Shown here one piece after another: positions 17,245-25,569 of a stretch of DNA of 64,000 bases. Origin of the DNA: CAYJAZ01 sp964368455 (GTDB lineage: Bacteria; Desulfobacterota; Desulfovibrionia; Desulfovibrionales; Desulfovibrionaceae); the NCBI GenBank assembly GCA_964368455.1, contig CAYJAZ010000004.1, positions 1 through 64,000 of the forward strand, given 5' to 3'. The translations under genes and the position numbers were made by a program. The notes below the pieces were generated by a model, which was given only the letters and a program-made list of their open reading frames with translations, searched no databases and had not been told where the DNA came from. Within the stretch, counting starts at the first letter, position 1. Each line of letters begins with the position of its first letter.

Positions 17245-19194
17245 ATGCAAAGTTTTTTAAATAAAATCATTTTCATCTTATCTGTTTTCTTAGTTATTTT
17301 ATTGCTTTACCTTGGTTTTGGTACAGGCATTCACGTCTTTATGCAAAGAGTGCTCTTTGTTTTTTCCGTACTTATTCTCTGGCTACTTTATAGAGTTAAA
17401 GACGAAGAAAATAAAATTTCAAAAATAATATATGCCTTTCTTACTTTAGTTGTAACATATTGTGCTTATTACTATATCAGCGGTAGTGGAACTGATGCCA
17501 TCCTAGACAAGGGCATCTTTGGTATTTCTGAAATGGATTCGCATATCACATGGATTCTTATTGCTGTTATCTTGTATTGCACGGCAAAACAAGTTGGCTA
17601 TATGCTCGCCTTTATTGGTATTTTCTTCCTTTCTTTTGCTTATTTTGGAAATTATATTTCAGGCATTTGGGGGCATAAGGGTTATGATGCCATGTCTATT
17701 TCGCAATATCTCGGTTGGGGACTTGGCGGAATTTATGCCTCACCTATAGGTGCTGTTGTGAATTTTGTTGGCCTTTATATCTTATTTGGCGAATTGCTTG
17801 ATGTTTTTGGAGCAGGTAAAGTTTTTATAGATTTTTCTTATCGAATGACTTCACGCATGAAAGGCGGAACAGCCCAAGCCGCAGTTTTATCATCTGCATT
17901 TATGGGAACTATAAACGGTTCTGCTGTTGCAAATGTTATGACTACAGGAACTTTCACAATTCCACTTATGCAAAAAGTTGGCTATAGCAGAAAATACGCA
18001 GCTGCAATCGAGGCTGTTGCTTCAACAGGTGGGCAGATTGCTCCGCCAGTTATGGGAGCTGTTGCCTTTGTTATGGCAGATATGTCTGGTATAAATTATT
18101 CTATTATTGCAATAGCGGCTGTGCTTCCAGCTATTTTATATTATGCTTCACTCTTTTTTTCTACCTATTTACATGCTTGCAAGCTTGCCTTTGTGAACGA
18201 AGAGCATCTTCTTTCAAAAAGAAATATTGTTGAATTACAACATGATGAAAAAAAAGTCTTAGTGCATAAAGCCGAAAATGTCTTTATTGATTCTGAAAAA
18301 GAAAAAGATCAAAAATCTACATTCCAAAAATCACTCCTTTTCTTACCACTTATCTGCCTGATTTATTTATTATTAATAGAAGAATTATCCGCACAATTTG
18401 CCGTGCTTTTTGCAATGGCTTTGCTTTTGATTATTGGTTTTGGCCAAGTTATTTTTCTTGAAAAAAGATTTCCTTTGGCTGAAATTAAAAAAGTTATACT
18501 TTCTACTGCACAAACTTGTATCTTAGTAAGTGTTGCTTGTATGACAGCGGGTATTATTATTGGTATTGTAAGTATGACAGGTGTTGGCGTACAATTTGCA
18601 CATGTTCTTCTTGATTTCTCAAATTCATTTTTCTTTATATTGTGCATGGTTATGCTTGCCTCTCTCTTGCTTGGCATGGGCTTACCTTCAACAGCGGCCT
18701 ACAGTATGGTTGCTTTAGTCTGTGCACCTATCTTGATTGATTTTGGCGTGGATTTATTGACAGCACATTTCTTTGTCTTTTATTTTGCTATCGTTTCCTT
18801 TATCACTCCGCCTATTGGTATAGCCGCTTATGCAGCAGCAAGTATTGCAAAATCTTCATTTTACAAAACTTCTATTCAAGCTTTTCTTCTTGGTATGGCT
18901 GGCTTTCTCATTCCTTTTCTCTTTGTCTATAGGCCAGAACTACTTTTACAAAAAGGGTTTTTCCCAGCTTTAATCGCTTTTATCATCAGCCTCTCAGCTC
19001 TTTTCATGTCTTCTGTCACTATAGAAGGATTCTTTATAAGGAAATTATCTCTTATTGAAAGATTGTATACAACAACAGTAGCTATTCTTATGCTTCTTCC
19101 ATTTATGTACGCAAATAGCCTAGGATTTATTATGCTTGCCACTTTGTATATTTATCTCAAAAAGACAAAAAACAACATTATCTACCACAATTAA
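17245..19194 (+). CDS. TRAP transporter permease, 4TM/12TM (DctQ-DctM) fusion
   Basis: A 649-residue polytopic membrane protein. The N-terminal part (about 1-160) has the small DctQ-like helices and the rest is the DctM-like large permease, with loops such as GGQIAPPVMGAVAF and MGLPSTAAYSMVAL typical of the family. Such permeases import carboxylates with a Na+ gradient using a periplasmic binding protein, usually of the TAXI type for fused forms. No binding-protein gene is in the window. It begins one base after the MEMO1-AMMECR1 stop, so it is probably co-translated. Confidence 0.88.
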   Translation: MQSFLNKIIFILSVFLVILLLYLGFGTGIHVFMQRVLFVFSVLILWLLYRVKDEENKISKIIYAFLTLVVTYCAYYYISGSGTDAILDKGIFGISEMDSHITWILIAVILYCTAKQVGYMLAFIGIFFLSFAYFGNYISGIWGHKGYDAMSISQYLGWGLGGIYASPIGAVVNFVGLYILFGELLDVFGAGKVFIDFSYRMTSRMKGGTAQAAVLSSAFMGTINGSAVANVMTTGTFTIPLMQKVGYSRKYAAAIEAVASTGGQIAPPVMGAVAFVMADMSGINYSIIAIAAVLPAILYYASLFFSTYLHACKLAFVNEEHLLSKRNIVELQHDEKKVLVHKAENVFIDSEKEKDQKSTFQKSLLFLPLICLIYLLLIEELSAQFAVLFAMALLLIIGFGQVIFLEKRFPLAEIKKVILSTAQTCILVSVACMTAGIIIGIVSMTGVGVQFAHVLLDFSNSFFFILCMVMLASLLLGMGLPSTAAYSMVALVCAPILIDFGVDLLTAHFFVFYFAIVSFITPPIGIAAYAAASIAKSSFYKTSIQAFLLGMAGFLIPFLFVYRPELLLQKGFFPALIAFIISLSALFMSSVTIEGFFIRKLSLIERLYTTTVAILMLLPFMYANSLGFIMLATLYIYLKKTKNNIIYHN

Positions 19195-19222
19195 TTACAT
19201 TTATCATTAGCTCTTTGTTTTC

Positions 19223-20779
19223 TTAATAAATATAATCAAGCATATCAGTTGGCAGCATAGCTCTTTGTCCCTTTATTGCGGCAGTTCTATCGCCAGCCAA
19301 TCCATGATTATAGACAGCAGAACAAAGAGCTTTTTTTATGTCTGCTGCATTATATACGCATTCATCAATTTGATTTTTTAGCGTTCTTGCAAGAGATGCC
19401 GCAAGCATTCCAGCTAAAATATCTCCGCTGCCACCCTTTGCCATTCCTGCATTGCCTGTAGAATTAATAAATATTTCAGAGTCAGGGCAAGCAATAATGC
19501 TTCTTGCACCTTTTAATATAAGGTAGACATTATGCTCGATAGCAAAATCTCTGGCAACTTCAAGACGATTTTTCTTCACATATTGTGCATTTTTAGCTAT
19601 AAGCCTTGCCATTTCTTGTTCGTGTGGTGTGAGGATTAAAGGTATTGAAGCTTCTTTTAATACTGCTAAAAGTTCAGGATTATGTGCAATATTTGTCAAA
19701 GCATCTGCGTCTAAAACAAGTGGCACTTGTGAATTTTCTATTATGTATTTTGTTATCATTTGGGATTCTGTATCCGTACCAAATCCACAACCATGCACAA
19801 GAGAAGAATAGTTATTTTTTGTAAATAAATGCTCTAAAGAATGTATGTCTTCTTTATTATAAGGTAAAAATACAGCTTCATTTATCTTCATTTGCATGAG
19901 TGGCATAAGTGAATGCGGACAAGCAAAATACAATAAACCAAGGCCAAAACGCAAAGCCCCCATAGCCGCAAAATAGCCAGCACCAAGCATTGTTTCAGAG
20001 GCACATAGCATAAGTGTTTTGCCATAATTGCCTTTATGCGTATTTATTTCTCTTTGCATAATGTCTGTATCAGAAATGATATAAAAAGCTTTTGTTTTTT
20101 TCTTCCTTACTTCACGTGTAAAACCAATATCCACTAATTCCACTCTACCGGCATTTTCACAGGCTGGATAAGCCAATAAAGCACATTTATGCATTTCAAA
20201 AGAAATAGTAAGATCGGCTTTAAAAGCAGCTTTGCAAAGTGTTGCCTTATCGGCACAAAGCCCAGAAGGAATGTCTACAGCAACTTTTTTTGCCTTTGTA
20301 GCCAAAGTTTGAATTTTTTCAAATAAAATTTCTACTTGCGGAGAAAAGCAATCTCTAAATTGTGTTCCATACACGGCATCTATGAGCAGATCGCATTGTG
20401 AAAGCTCAGCATCAATTTCTTCAACATTTTCAAATGATTGCAAAAATCTAATATTTTTATTTTTCTTGCATTCTAAGAAATAATGTTCGCAGTCAAAACT
20501 TTTTTTCTTTTCTTTTTCAAATTCAATAATACTCACTTCAAAAGAATCTTGAACAAAAAGCAAAGCTAAGGCATAACCATCGCCCCCATTATTTCCTTTA
20601 CCGCATAATATCGTGATTTTATTTATATTTATAAAAATTTCATCTTGTAATAGCTTTGTATAAAAAGCAAAGGCTGCTCTTTGCATAAGTTCTATAGAAG
20701 AAATGTTTAATTCTTGCATGCATTGTACATCCATTTCTTGCATTTCATTGGCTGTTGCAATTGGTAAAAGTGATTGCAT
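19223..20779 (-). CDS. nnr: Bifunctional NAD(P)H-hydrate epimerase / ADP-dependent NAD(P)HX dehydratase
   Basis: A 518-residue repair enzyme that converts hydrated NAD(P)H back to the cofactor. The N-terminal YjeF epimerase domain (1-220) carries GKGNNGGDGYALAL. The C-terminal ribokinase-like dehydratase domain (about 230-518) carries NAGMAKGGSGDILAGMLA near its end. It converges with the TRAP gene, leaving 28 bases between stops and no clear terminator hairpin. Confidence 0.93.
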   Translation of the reverse strand: MQSLLPIATANEMQEMDVQCMQELNISSIELMQRAAFAFYTKLLQDEIFININKITILCGKGNNGGDGYALALLFVQDSFEVSIIEFEKEKKKSFDCEHYFLECKKNKNIRFLQSFENVEEIDAELSQCDLLIDAVYGTQFRDCFSPQVEILFEKIQTLATKAKKVAVDIPSGLCADKATLCKAAFKADLTISFEMHKCALLAYPACENAGRVELVDIGFTREVRKKKTKAFYIISDTDIMQREINTHKGNYGKTLMLCASETMLGAGYFAAMGALRFGLGLLYFACPHSLMPLMQMKINEAVFLPYNKEDIHSLEHLFTKNNYSSLVHGCGFGTDTESQMITKYIIENSQVPLVLDADALTNIAHNPELLAVLKEASIPLILTPHEQEMARLIAKNAQYVKKNRLEVARDFAIEHNVYLILKGARSIIACPDSEIFINSTGNAGMAKGGSGDILAGMLAASLARTLKNQIDECVYNAADIKKALCSAVYNHGLAGDRTAAIKGQRAMLPTDMLDYIY

Positions 20780-20984
20780 ATTCCAAACCTCACTATTTTA
20801 TTGCATAAAGTATAGCAAAGCGCGAAAAAAAAGTACAGATAAGCACTTTTTTACAAATTTTATCTTTAAATAATGTAAAAATAATGAAATAAATTTCTAA
20901 CACGTTTATTTAATTGAAAAAATATTTAAAATTTAAACTTGCAAAAAAAAAGTAAATGCTGTACATAAATAGAACTAAATCGCA

Positions 20985-21050
20985 CATCTTGGTATTTCGG
21001 TTGGGTGCTTATAAAGTTTTATAAACTTTACTTTCAATATCGCCAAGATG
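20985..21050 (+). promoter_or_regulatory. Structured leader upstream of rpsB
   Basis: CATCTTGG (20985-20992) pairs perfectly with CCAAGATG (21043-21050), and the enclosed region holds a second perfect stem, TAAAGTTT/AAACTTTA (21012-21019 and 21023-21030). The fold ends 14 bases before the GGAGG of rpsB. Position suggests an autoregulatory S2 leader as in other proteobacteria; sequence similarity to a known class was not tested. Confidence 0.5.
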
Positions 21051-21075
21051 GACGCAAAACCCCAAGGAGGCCGCT

Positions 21076-21846
21076 ATGGCTTATGTTAGCATGAAACAAA
21101 TGTTGGAAACTGGTGTTCACTTCGGACACCAAACTAGTCGTTGGAACCCTAAAATGCGTACCTATATTTTTGGTGCTCGTAATGGTATCCATATCATTGA
21201 TTTACAACAAACTGTAAAATTATTCCGTGTTGCTCACGACAAAATCGTTGACACAGTTGCAAAAGGCGGAAAAGTTTTATTTGTTGGTACAAAACGTCAA
21301 GCTCAAGAAGCTATCTCTAGCGAAGCAACAAGAGCAGGACAGCTTTATGTAACAAACCGTTGGATGGGTGGCACACTCACTAACTTCTCAACAATGCAAA
21401 AAAGCATTGATCGTTTGAAAAAATTAGAAGCTATGTTTGCTGATGGCAGCGTAAACCGTTACCAAAAGAAAGAAATCTTAGAACTTCAAAGAGAAATGGA
21501 TAAATTAGAATTAGCTCTTGGTGGTATCAAGACTATGACTACTTTACCACAATTAGCTTTCATCATCGATCCACATCGTGAAGACATTGCTGTGAAAGAA
21601 TGCCGCAAACTTGGTATTCCAATTGTTGCTATCACAGACACAAACTGCGATCCTGATCTTATTGATTATGTAATTCCTGGCAACGACGATGCTATCCGTG
21701 CTATCAAATTATTTGTTAACGCAATGGCAGAAGCATGTGTTGAAGGTGCTGCAATAACTAAAGACGGTAAAGTTGATGCTGAAAAAGCTCTTGTAAAAGA
21801 AATCAACGAATTAGAAACTGAAGCATTAGTAGAAGAAAAAGAATAA
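21076..21846 (+). CDS. rpsB: 30S ribosomal protein S2
   Basis: A 256-residue S2 beginning MAYVSMKQMLETGVHFGHQT, with the conserved RWMGGTLTNF and PQLAFIIDPHREDIAVKE segments and an acidic C-terminus. It has a strong AAGGAGG site. It is followed by tsf in the conserved rpsB-tsf operon, with a hairpin in the gap. Confidence 0.98.
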   Translation: MAYVSMKQMLETGVHFGHQTSRWNPKMRTYIFGARNGIHIIDLQQTVKLFRVAHDKIVDTVAKGGKVLFVGTKRQAQEAISSEATRAGQLYVTNRWMGGTLTNFSTMQKSIDRLKKLEAMFADGSVNRYQKKEILELQREMDKLELALGGIKTMTTLPQLAFIIDPHREDIAVKECRKLGIPIVAITDTNCDPDLIDYVIPGNDDAIRAIKLFVNAMAEACVEGAAITKDGKVDAEKALVKEINELETEALVEEKE

Positions 21847-21873
21847 TCAAACTACACCTATAGATAACTTTAT

Positions 21874-21901
21874 ATCTCTGCTAATATTTTTTAGCAGAGA
21901 T
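21874..21901 (+). terminator. Hairpin between rpsB and tsf
   Basis: A perfect 11-base stem, ATCTCTGCTAA/TTAGCAGAGAT, with a 6-base loop is followed only by a short T stretch. It probably acts as a partial terminator that sets the rpsB:tsf ratio. Confidence 0.6.
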
Positions 21902-21957
21902 TATTTAAAAATTTACTCAAAGATTTTATTGTTTATTCAATAAAAAGGAGATTAAAA

Positions 21958-22800
21958 ATGGCAATTTCAGCTTCATTAGTAAAAGAATTACGCGACAAAA
22001 CTGCTGCTGGTATGATGGATTGTAAAAAAGCTTTAGAAGAATGCGAAGCAGATCTCGAAAAAGCTGTTGATTGGCTTCGTCAAAAAGGCCTTTCAAAAGC
22101 TGCAAAACGTGCTGATCGTGCAACTTCTGAAGGTATCATTGGTTCTTGGGTTTCAGCTGATGCAAAAGAAGCTTGCTTAGTTGAAGTTTGCTGTGAAACA
22201 GACTTTGTTGCTCGTGGCGACATGTTTGTTGACTTAGTAAATAAAACTGTAGACACATTTGTAAAACAAGGCGCTGAAACTTTCGACGCTGCTGTTATGC
22301 AAGATGACTTTGCTTCTGCAATCGGTTCTATTGGCGAAAATATCACAGTAGGCAAATCTGTTCGTTACAAAGCAACAACAGAAGGCGGAATCATTGGTTT
22401 ATACATTCACGCAAATAATAAATTAGGCGTTTTAGTTGAACTTACAGCTGATAAAGCTGTTGATCAAGCTAAAGCTAGCGAACTCACAAAGAATATCGCC
22501 ATGCAAATCGCTGCTGCTAACCCATTAGCAGTTGATCCATCTTCACTTCCTGAAGCTGATATCGAACGTGAACGTGAACTTTATCGTCAAAAAGCGAAAG
22601 AAGAAGGCAAACCAGATAATATCGTTGAAAAAATCGCTGAAGGTGCAGTTCAAAAAATGTACAAAGAAGCTTGCCTCTTAAACCAAGCTTATATCCGCGA
22701 CGAAAAAATGAATATTTCACAACTTTTAGCTGCACAAGGTAAAGAATTAGGTGCTACACTTGGTATTGCAAGATTTGCAAGACTCCAATTAGGTGCATAA
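21958..22800 (+). CDS. tsf: Elongation factor Ts
   Basis: A 280-residue guanine-nucleotide exchange factor for EF-Tu. The N-terminal UBA-like domain (LVKELRDKTAAGMMDCKKALEE) and the core TDFVAR motif (CCETDFVARGD) that contacts EF-Tu are present. AAGGAG precedes the ATG. It is the second gene of the rpsB-tsf unit and ends at a strong terminator. Confidence 0.98.
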   Translation: MAISASLVKELRDKTAAGMMDCKKALEECEADLEKAVDWLRQKGLSKAAKRADRATSEGIIGSWVSADAKEACLVEVCCETDFVARGDMFVDLVNKTVDTFVKQGAETFDAAVMQDDFASAIGSIGENITVGKSVRYKATTEGGIIGLYIHANNKLGVLVELTADKAVDQAKASELTKNIAMQIAAANPLAVDPSSLPEADIERERELYRQKAKEEGKPDNIVEKIAEGAVQKMYKEACLLNQAYIRDEKMNISQLLAAQGKELGATLGIARFARLQLGA

Positions 22801-22836
22801 TACATTCAGACTTGTAGTCTAAATTAATTTTCATAC

Positions 22837-22867
22837 AAAAAAAGGAACTCATTGAGTTCCTTTTTTT
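22837..22867 (+). terminator. Intrinsic terminator after tsf
   Basis: AAAGGAACTC and GAGTTCCTTT (22841-22863) form a perfect 10-base stem with a 3-base loop, followed by seven T. The A run on the left could serve the convergent pseudouridine synthase gene as well. Confidence 0.88.
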
Positions 22868-22919
22868 AGTTTAACGCATTTTTAGAAAATATTCTAAAAA
22901 GAAATTATATGACTACATT

Positions 22920-23843
22920 TCAAGCCAACACCCTTTCAAAGTCTTTGTCTTCTGCAATAAATATTTCATTTTCCCATACAAGTTTATAAGCATGCAGATA
23001 CATTCTTCTATATTCATCTTTATTGCCGTATTTAGTATCCCCTAAAATAGGACAATTTCTTGAAGCACATTGCACTCTTATTTGATGTTTTCTGCCTGTG
23101 ATTAAATCAATTTCTAAAAGACTTTTTTTAGCATTCTTGTCTAAAGTTTTTACTTTTAAAAGAGCTAATTGCCCTTTTTCTTTATCCTTTGTGCATACTA
23201 TTTGCTCATAGCCTTTTGTATTTTTTTCTAGCAATAAATAATCTTGCCACAAATCATCAGAAAGATGATTATGCACTTGTGCCCTATATATTTTTTGTAT
23301 AAAAGCCTCTTCGCTATTTTGTTTATCGTGCAAGGCTTTATGTATTTTTTGTAAGAGAGTATAGGATTTAGCTATAAGCAATAATCCGCTTGTTTCTTTG
23401 TCTAATCTATGGGCAGCAGTTGGAACAAAAGAAGAATTGTATGCATTTTTTAAAATATCAACTAAAGAAAAATCTTGCTTACTTCCACCCTGCACAGCTA
23501 AATTACAAGGCTTGTTAATAACTAATAAATCATTGTCTTCATAGATTTTAATACTATCTAGATCAAAATTTATTTTTTTATTGCTCACTGTGTTTTGCTT
23601 ATTTTTATTTAAATTCACTTCATTTTTTTCTATTGTATTTTTAAACACAGCAAAGGGTGGAACACGAATTTCATCATCTTCCAAAACCTTATCAAAGGCA
23701 GAGCATCTTTTTTTATTGATACGAACTTGCCCTGAGCGTATCCATTTATGTATTTCACTTTGTGAACTTTCTAATCTTCTTTGAAGAAAATTAAATAATT
23801 TTTGTCCGCTTTCTTCGCGGCTCACTTTAAGTGTTTCAGCCAT
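22920..23843 (-). CDS. RluA-family 23S rRNA pseudouridine synthase
   Basis: A 307-residue enzyme with an N-terminal S4 RNA-binding domain (about 15-75) and a catalytic domain. The catalytic HRLDKETSGLLL motif contains the active Asp, and GRKHQIRVQ lies near the C-terminus. Architecture resembles RluC, which modifies 23S rRNA, but the target site cannot be decided from the sequence. A short Lys/Asn-rich linker (ENEVNLNKNKQNTVSNKK) joins the domains. It converges on tsf. Confidence 0.9.
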   Translation of the reverse strand: MAETLKVSREESGQKLFNFLQRRLESSQSEIHKWIRSGQVRINKKRCSAFDKVLEDDEIRVPPFAVFKNTIEKNEVNLNKNKQNTVSNKKINFDLDSIKIYEDNDLLVINKPCNLAVQGGSKQDFSLVDILKNAYNSSFVPTAAHRLDKETSGLLLIAKSYTLLQKIHKALHDKQNSEEAFIQKIYRAQVHNHLSDDLWQDYLLLEKNTKGYEQIVCTKDKEKGQLALLKVKTLDKNAKKSLLEIDLITGRKHQIRVQCASRNCPILGDTKYGNKDEYRRMYLHAYKLVWENEIFIAEDKDFERVLA

Positions 23844-24117
23844 ATTTACTACTCTATCTTTATTTTTTCTTCATTATGTATAGCAAAAAAAAGAGTAAAA
23901 AGAAAAAAATGAGCACGAAAATTGTAACAAATTGTAACAAAAGTATAAAATAGTTTTGCCGAATTCTAAAGGCTTATAAAGACTATATTAAAAACTCTAC
24001 TTCTAAGTAGATAATTTTTAAAAAAGCCTAATAAAAGCTTGCCCCTTTGGCAAAAAAAGTATACAAATACGTCTATTCAAAACAAAAAAAAGAAATCTTT
24101 GAATTTATAGGGAAGAT

Positions 24118-25536
24118 ATGTCAGAACATAAGATATTAATTGCAAATAGAGGCGAAATAGCAGTTCGTATAGCTGAAGCGTGCAAGCTGTTAGGACATGA
24201 TTTTGTTTGTGTTTACACAGAAAGCGATCACGAGTCTGGACACGTTCGATTGGCAAAAGAGCTTGGTGGCCAAGTTTTTAGAGTTGCCTCATACCATGAT
24301 GCGAATGAAATTTTATCCATTGCAGACAAATCTGAAGCAACAGCAATACACCCAGGCTATGGTTTTTTTGCTGAAGACTTTAGATTTGCAAGACGTGCAA
24401 CTGAACGTAGCCGTAAGCTCATCTTTATTGGGCCATCTTGGAGAGTTATCCGTGAGCTTGGCGATAAAATCAATACAAAAAGACTTGCTCGTTCACTAGA
24501 TGTACCAACTGTTCCAGGTTCTGATAAACCTATTTATGACGAAATGGAAGCCGAAAAAATCGCGCGTTCCCTCTACGATTTCCAACTTCAACAAGGCGTT
24601 GCAAAACCACGTGTACTTGTCAAAGCTTCTGCTGGCGGTGGCGGTATGGGTATTGAAGAAGTTGAAGATATTGACATGTTCCGTCAAATCTATCGCCGTA
24701 TTCGTAACTATGCCCTACGTCAATTCAAAGATGAAGGCGTTTTAATCGAACTTAGAGTTACAGATTTCAACCACTTAGAAGTTCAAGTTGTTTCTGATAG
24801 AAGCGGTAAAAACCCTGTTCACTTTGGAACACGTAACTGTTCCATTCAGTCAACAGGCCTACAAAAAAGATTAGAAATTGCACCTGGCTTTGCACCTAAT
24901 GCCATTGAATATGGCTTTGATGCACAGCAAGTGCTTGATGATATTACAAAATATTCAATAGCTATGGCTAAAGAAGTGAACTACGATAATGTTGGCACAT
25001 GGGAATGGATTGTAACACGTGATGGAAAGCCATTCTTGATGGAAGTAAACACACGAATTCAAGTAGAAAACGGTGTTTCTGGCTGTATCGCGAGAAAAGA
25101 CGACAAAGAAGTGAATATAATTGCCGAACAAATCCGTATAGGATTAGGCGAAGAACTTGGTTACAATCAAGAAGATATTTCATTTGAAGGTGTTGGCATT
25201 GAATACCGTCTTATTGCTGAATGTCCTGAAAATAATTTCACTCCTTGGGTGGGTAAGATCGAGAATTTCAAATACAAAAAAGAACCTTGGCTCCATCTTC
25301 ACACTCATATCCCAACTGATAGAGCCTATGAAATCCCAACTGATTTCGATCCAAACCTCGCTCTTGCAATCATTTGGGGTAAGGACATAGAAGAAGTGAA
25401 GACACGCGGTTTAGAATTTCTTAATAATTTAGTTCTTGAAGGCAAGAACTTACAAGGCGAATCCTTAAAATCGAATGTGGAATTTTTGAAAGAAAAAACA
25501 CCTTCAATACTCGAATTTGCCGCTACAAGCCACTAA
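24118..25536 (+). CDS. Divergent biotin carboxylase subunit (acetyl-CoA or related carboxylase)
   Basis: A 472-residue ATP-grasp enzyme that carboxylates protein-bound biotin. The N-terminal ILIANRGEIAVRIAEA, the glycine-rich loop GGGGMG (173-178) and the catalytic EVNTRIQVE (309-317) are present. Several usually invariant positions differ: GTRNCSIQ (237-244) where GERDCS is normal, STGLQK replacing RRHQK, and Asn318 where His follows the catalytic VE. It starts a three-gene operon with the fused carboxyltransferase and the biotin-attachment protein. Confidence 0.85.
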   Translation: MSEHKILIANRGEIAVRIAEACKLLGHDFVCVYTESDHESGHVRLAKELGGQVFRVASYHDANEILSIADKSEATAIHPGYGFFAEDFRFARRATERSRKLIFIGPSWRVIRELGDKINTKRLARSLDVPTVPGSDKPIYDEMEAEKIARSLYDFQLQQGVAKPRVLVKASAGGGGMGIEEVEDIDMFRQIYRRIRNYALRQFKDEGVLIELRVTDFNHLEVQVVSDRSGKNPVHFGTRNCSIQSTGLQKRLEIAPGFAPNAIEYGFDAQQVLDDITKYSIAMAKEVNYDNVGTWEWIVTRDGKPFLMEVNTRIQVENGVSGCIARKDDKEVNIIAEQIRIGLGEELGYNQEDISFEGVGIEYRLIAECPENNFTPWVGKIENFKYKKEPWLHLHTHIPTDRAYEIPTDFDPNLALAIIWGKDIEEVKTRGLEFLNNLVLEGKNLQGESLKSNVEFLKEKTPSILEFAATSH

Positions 25537-25569
25537 TCCTCCTGTCTTAATTAAAGGAAAGAGAATAGA

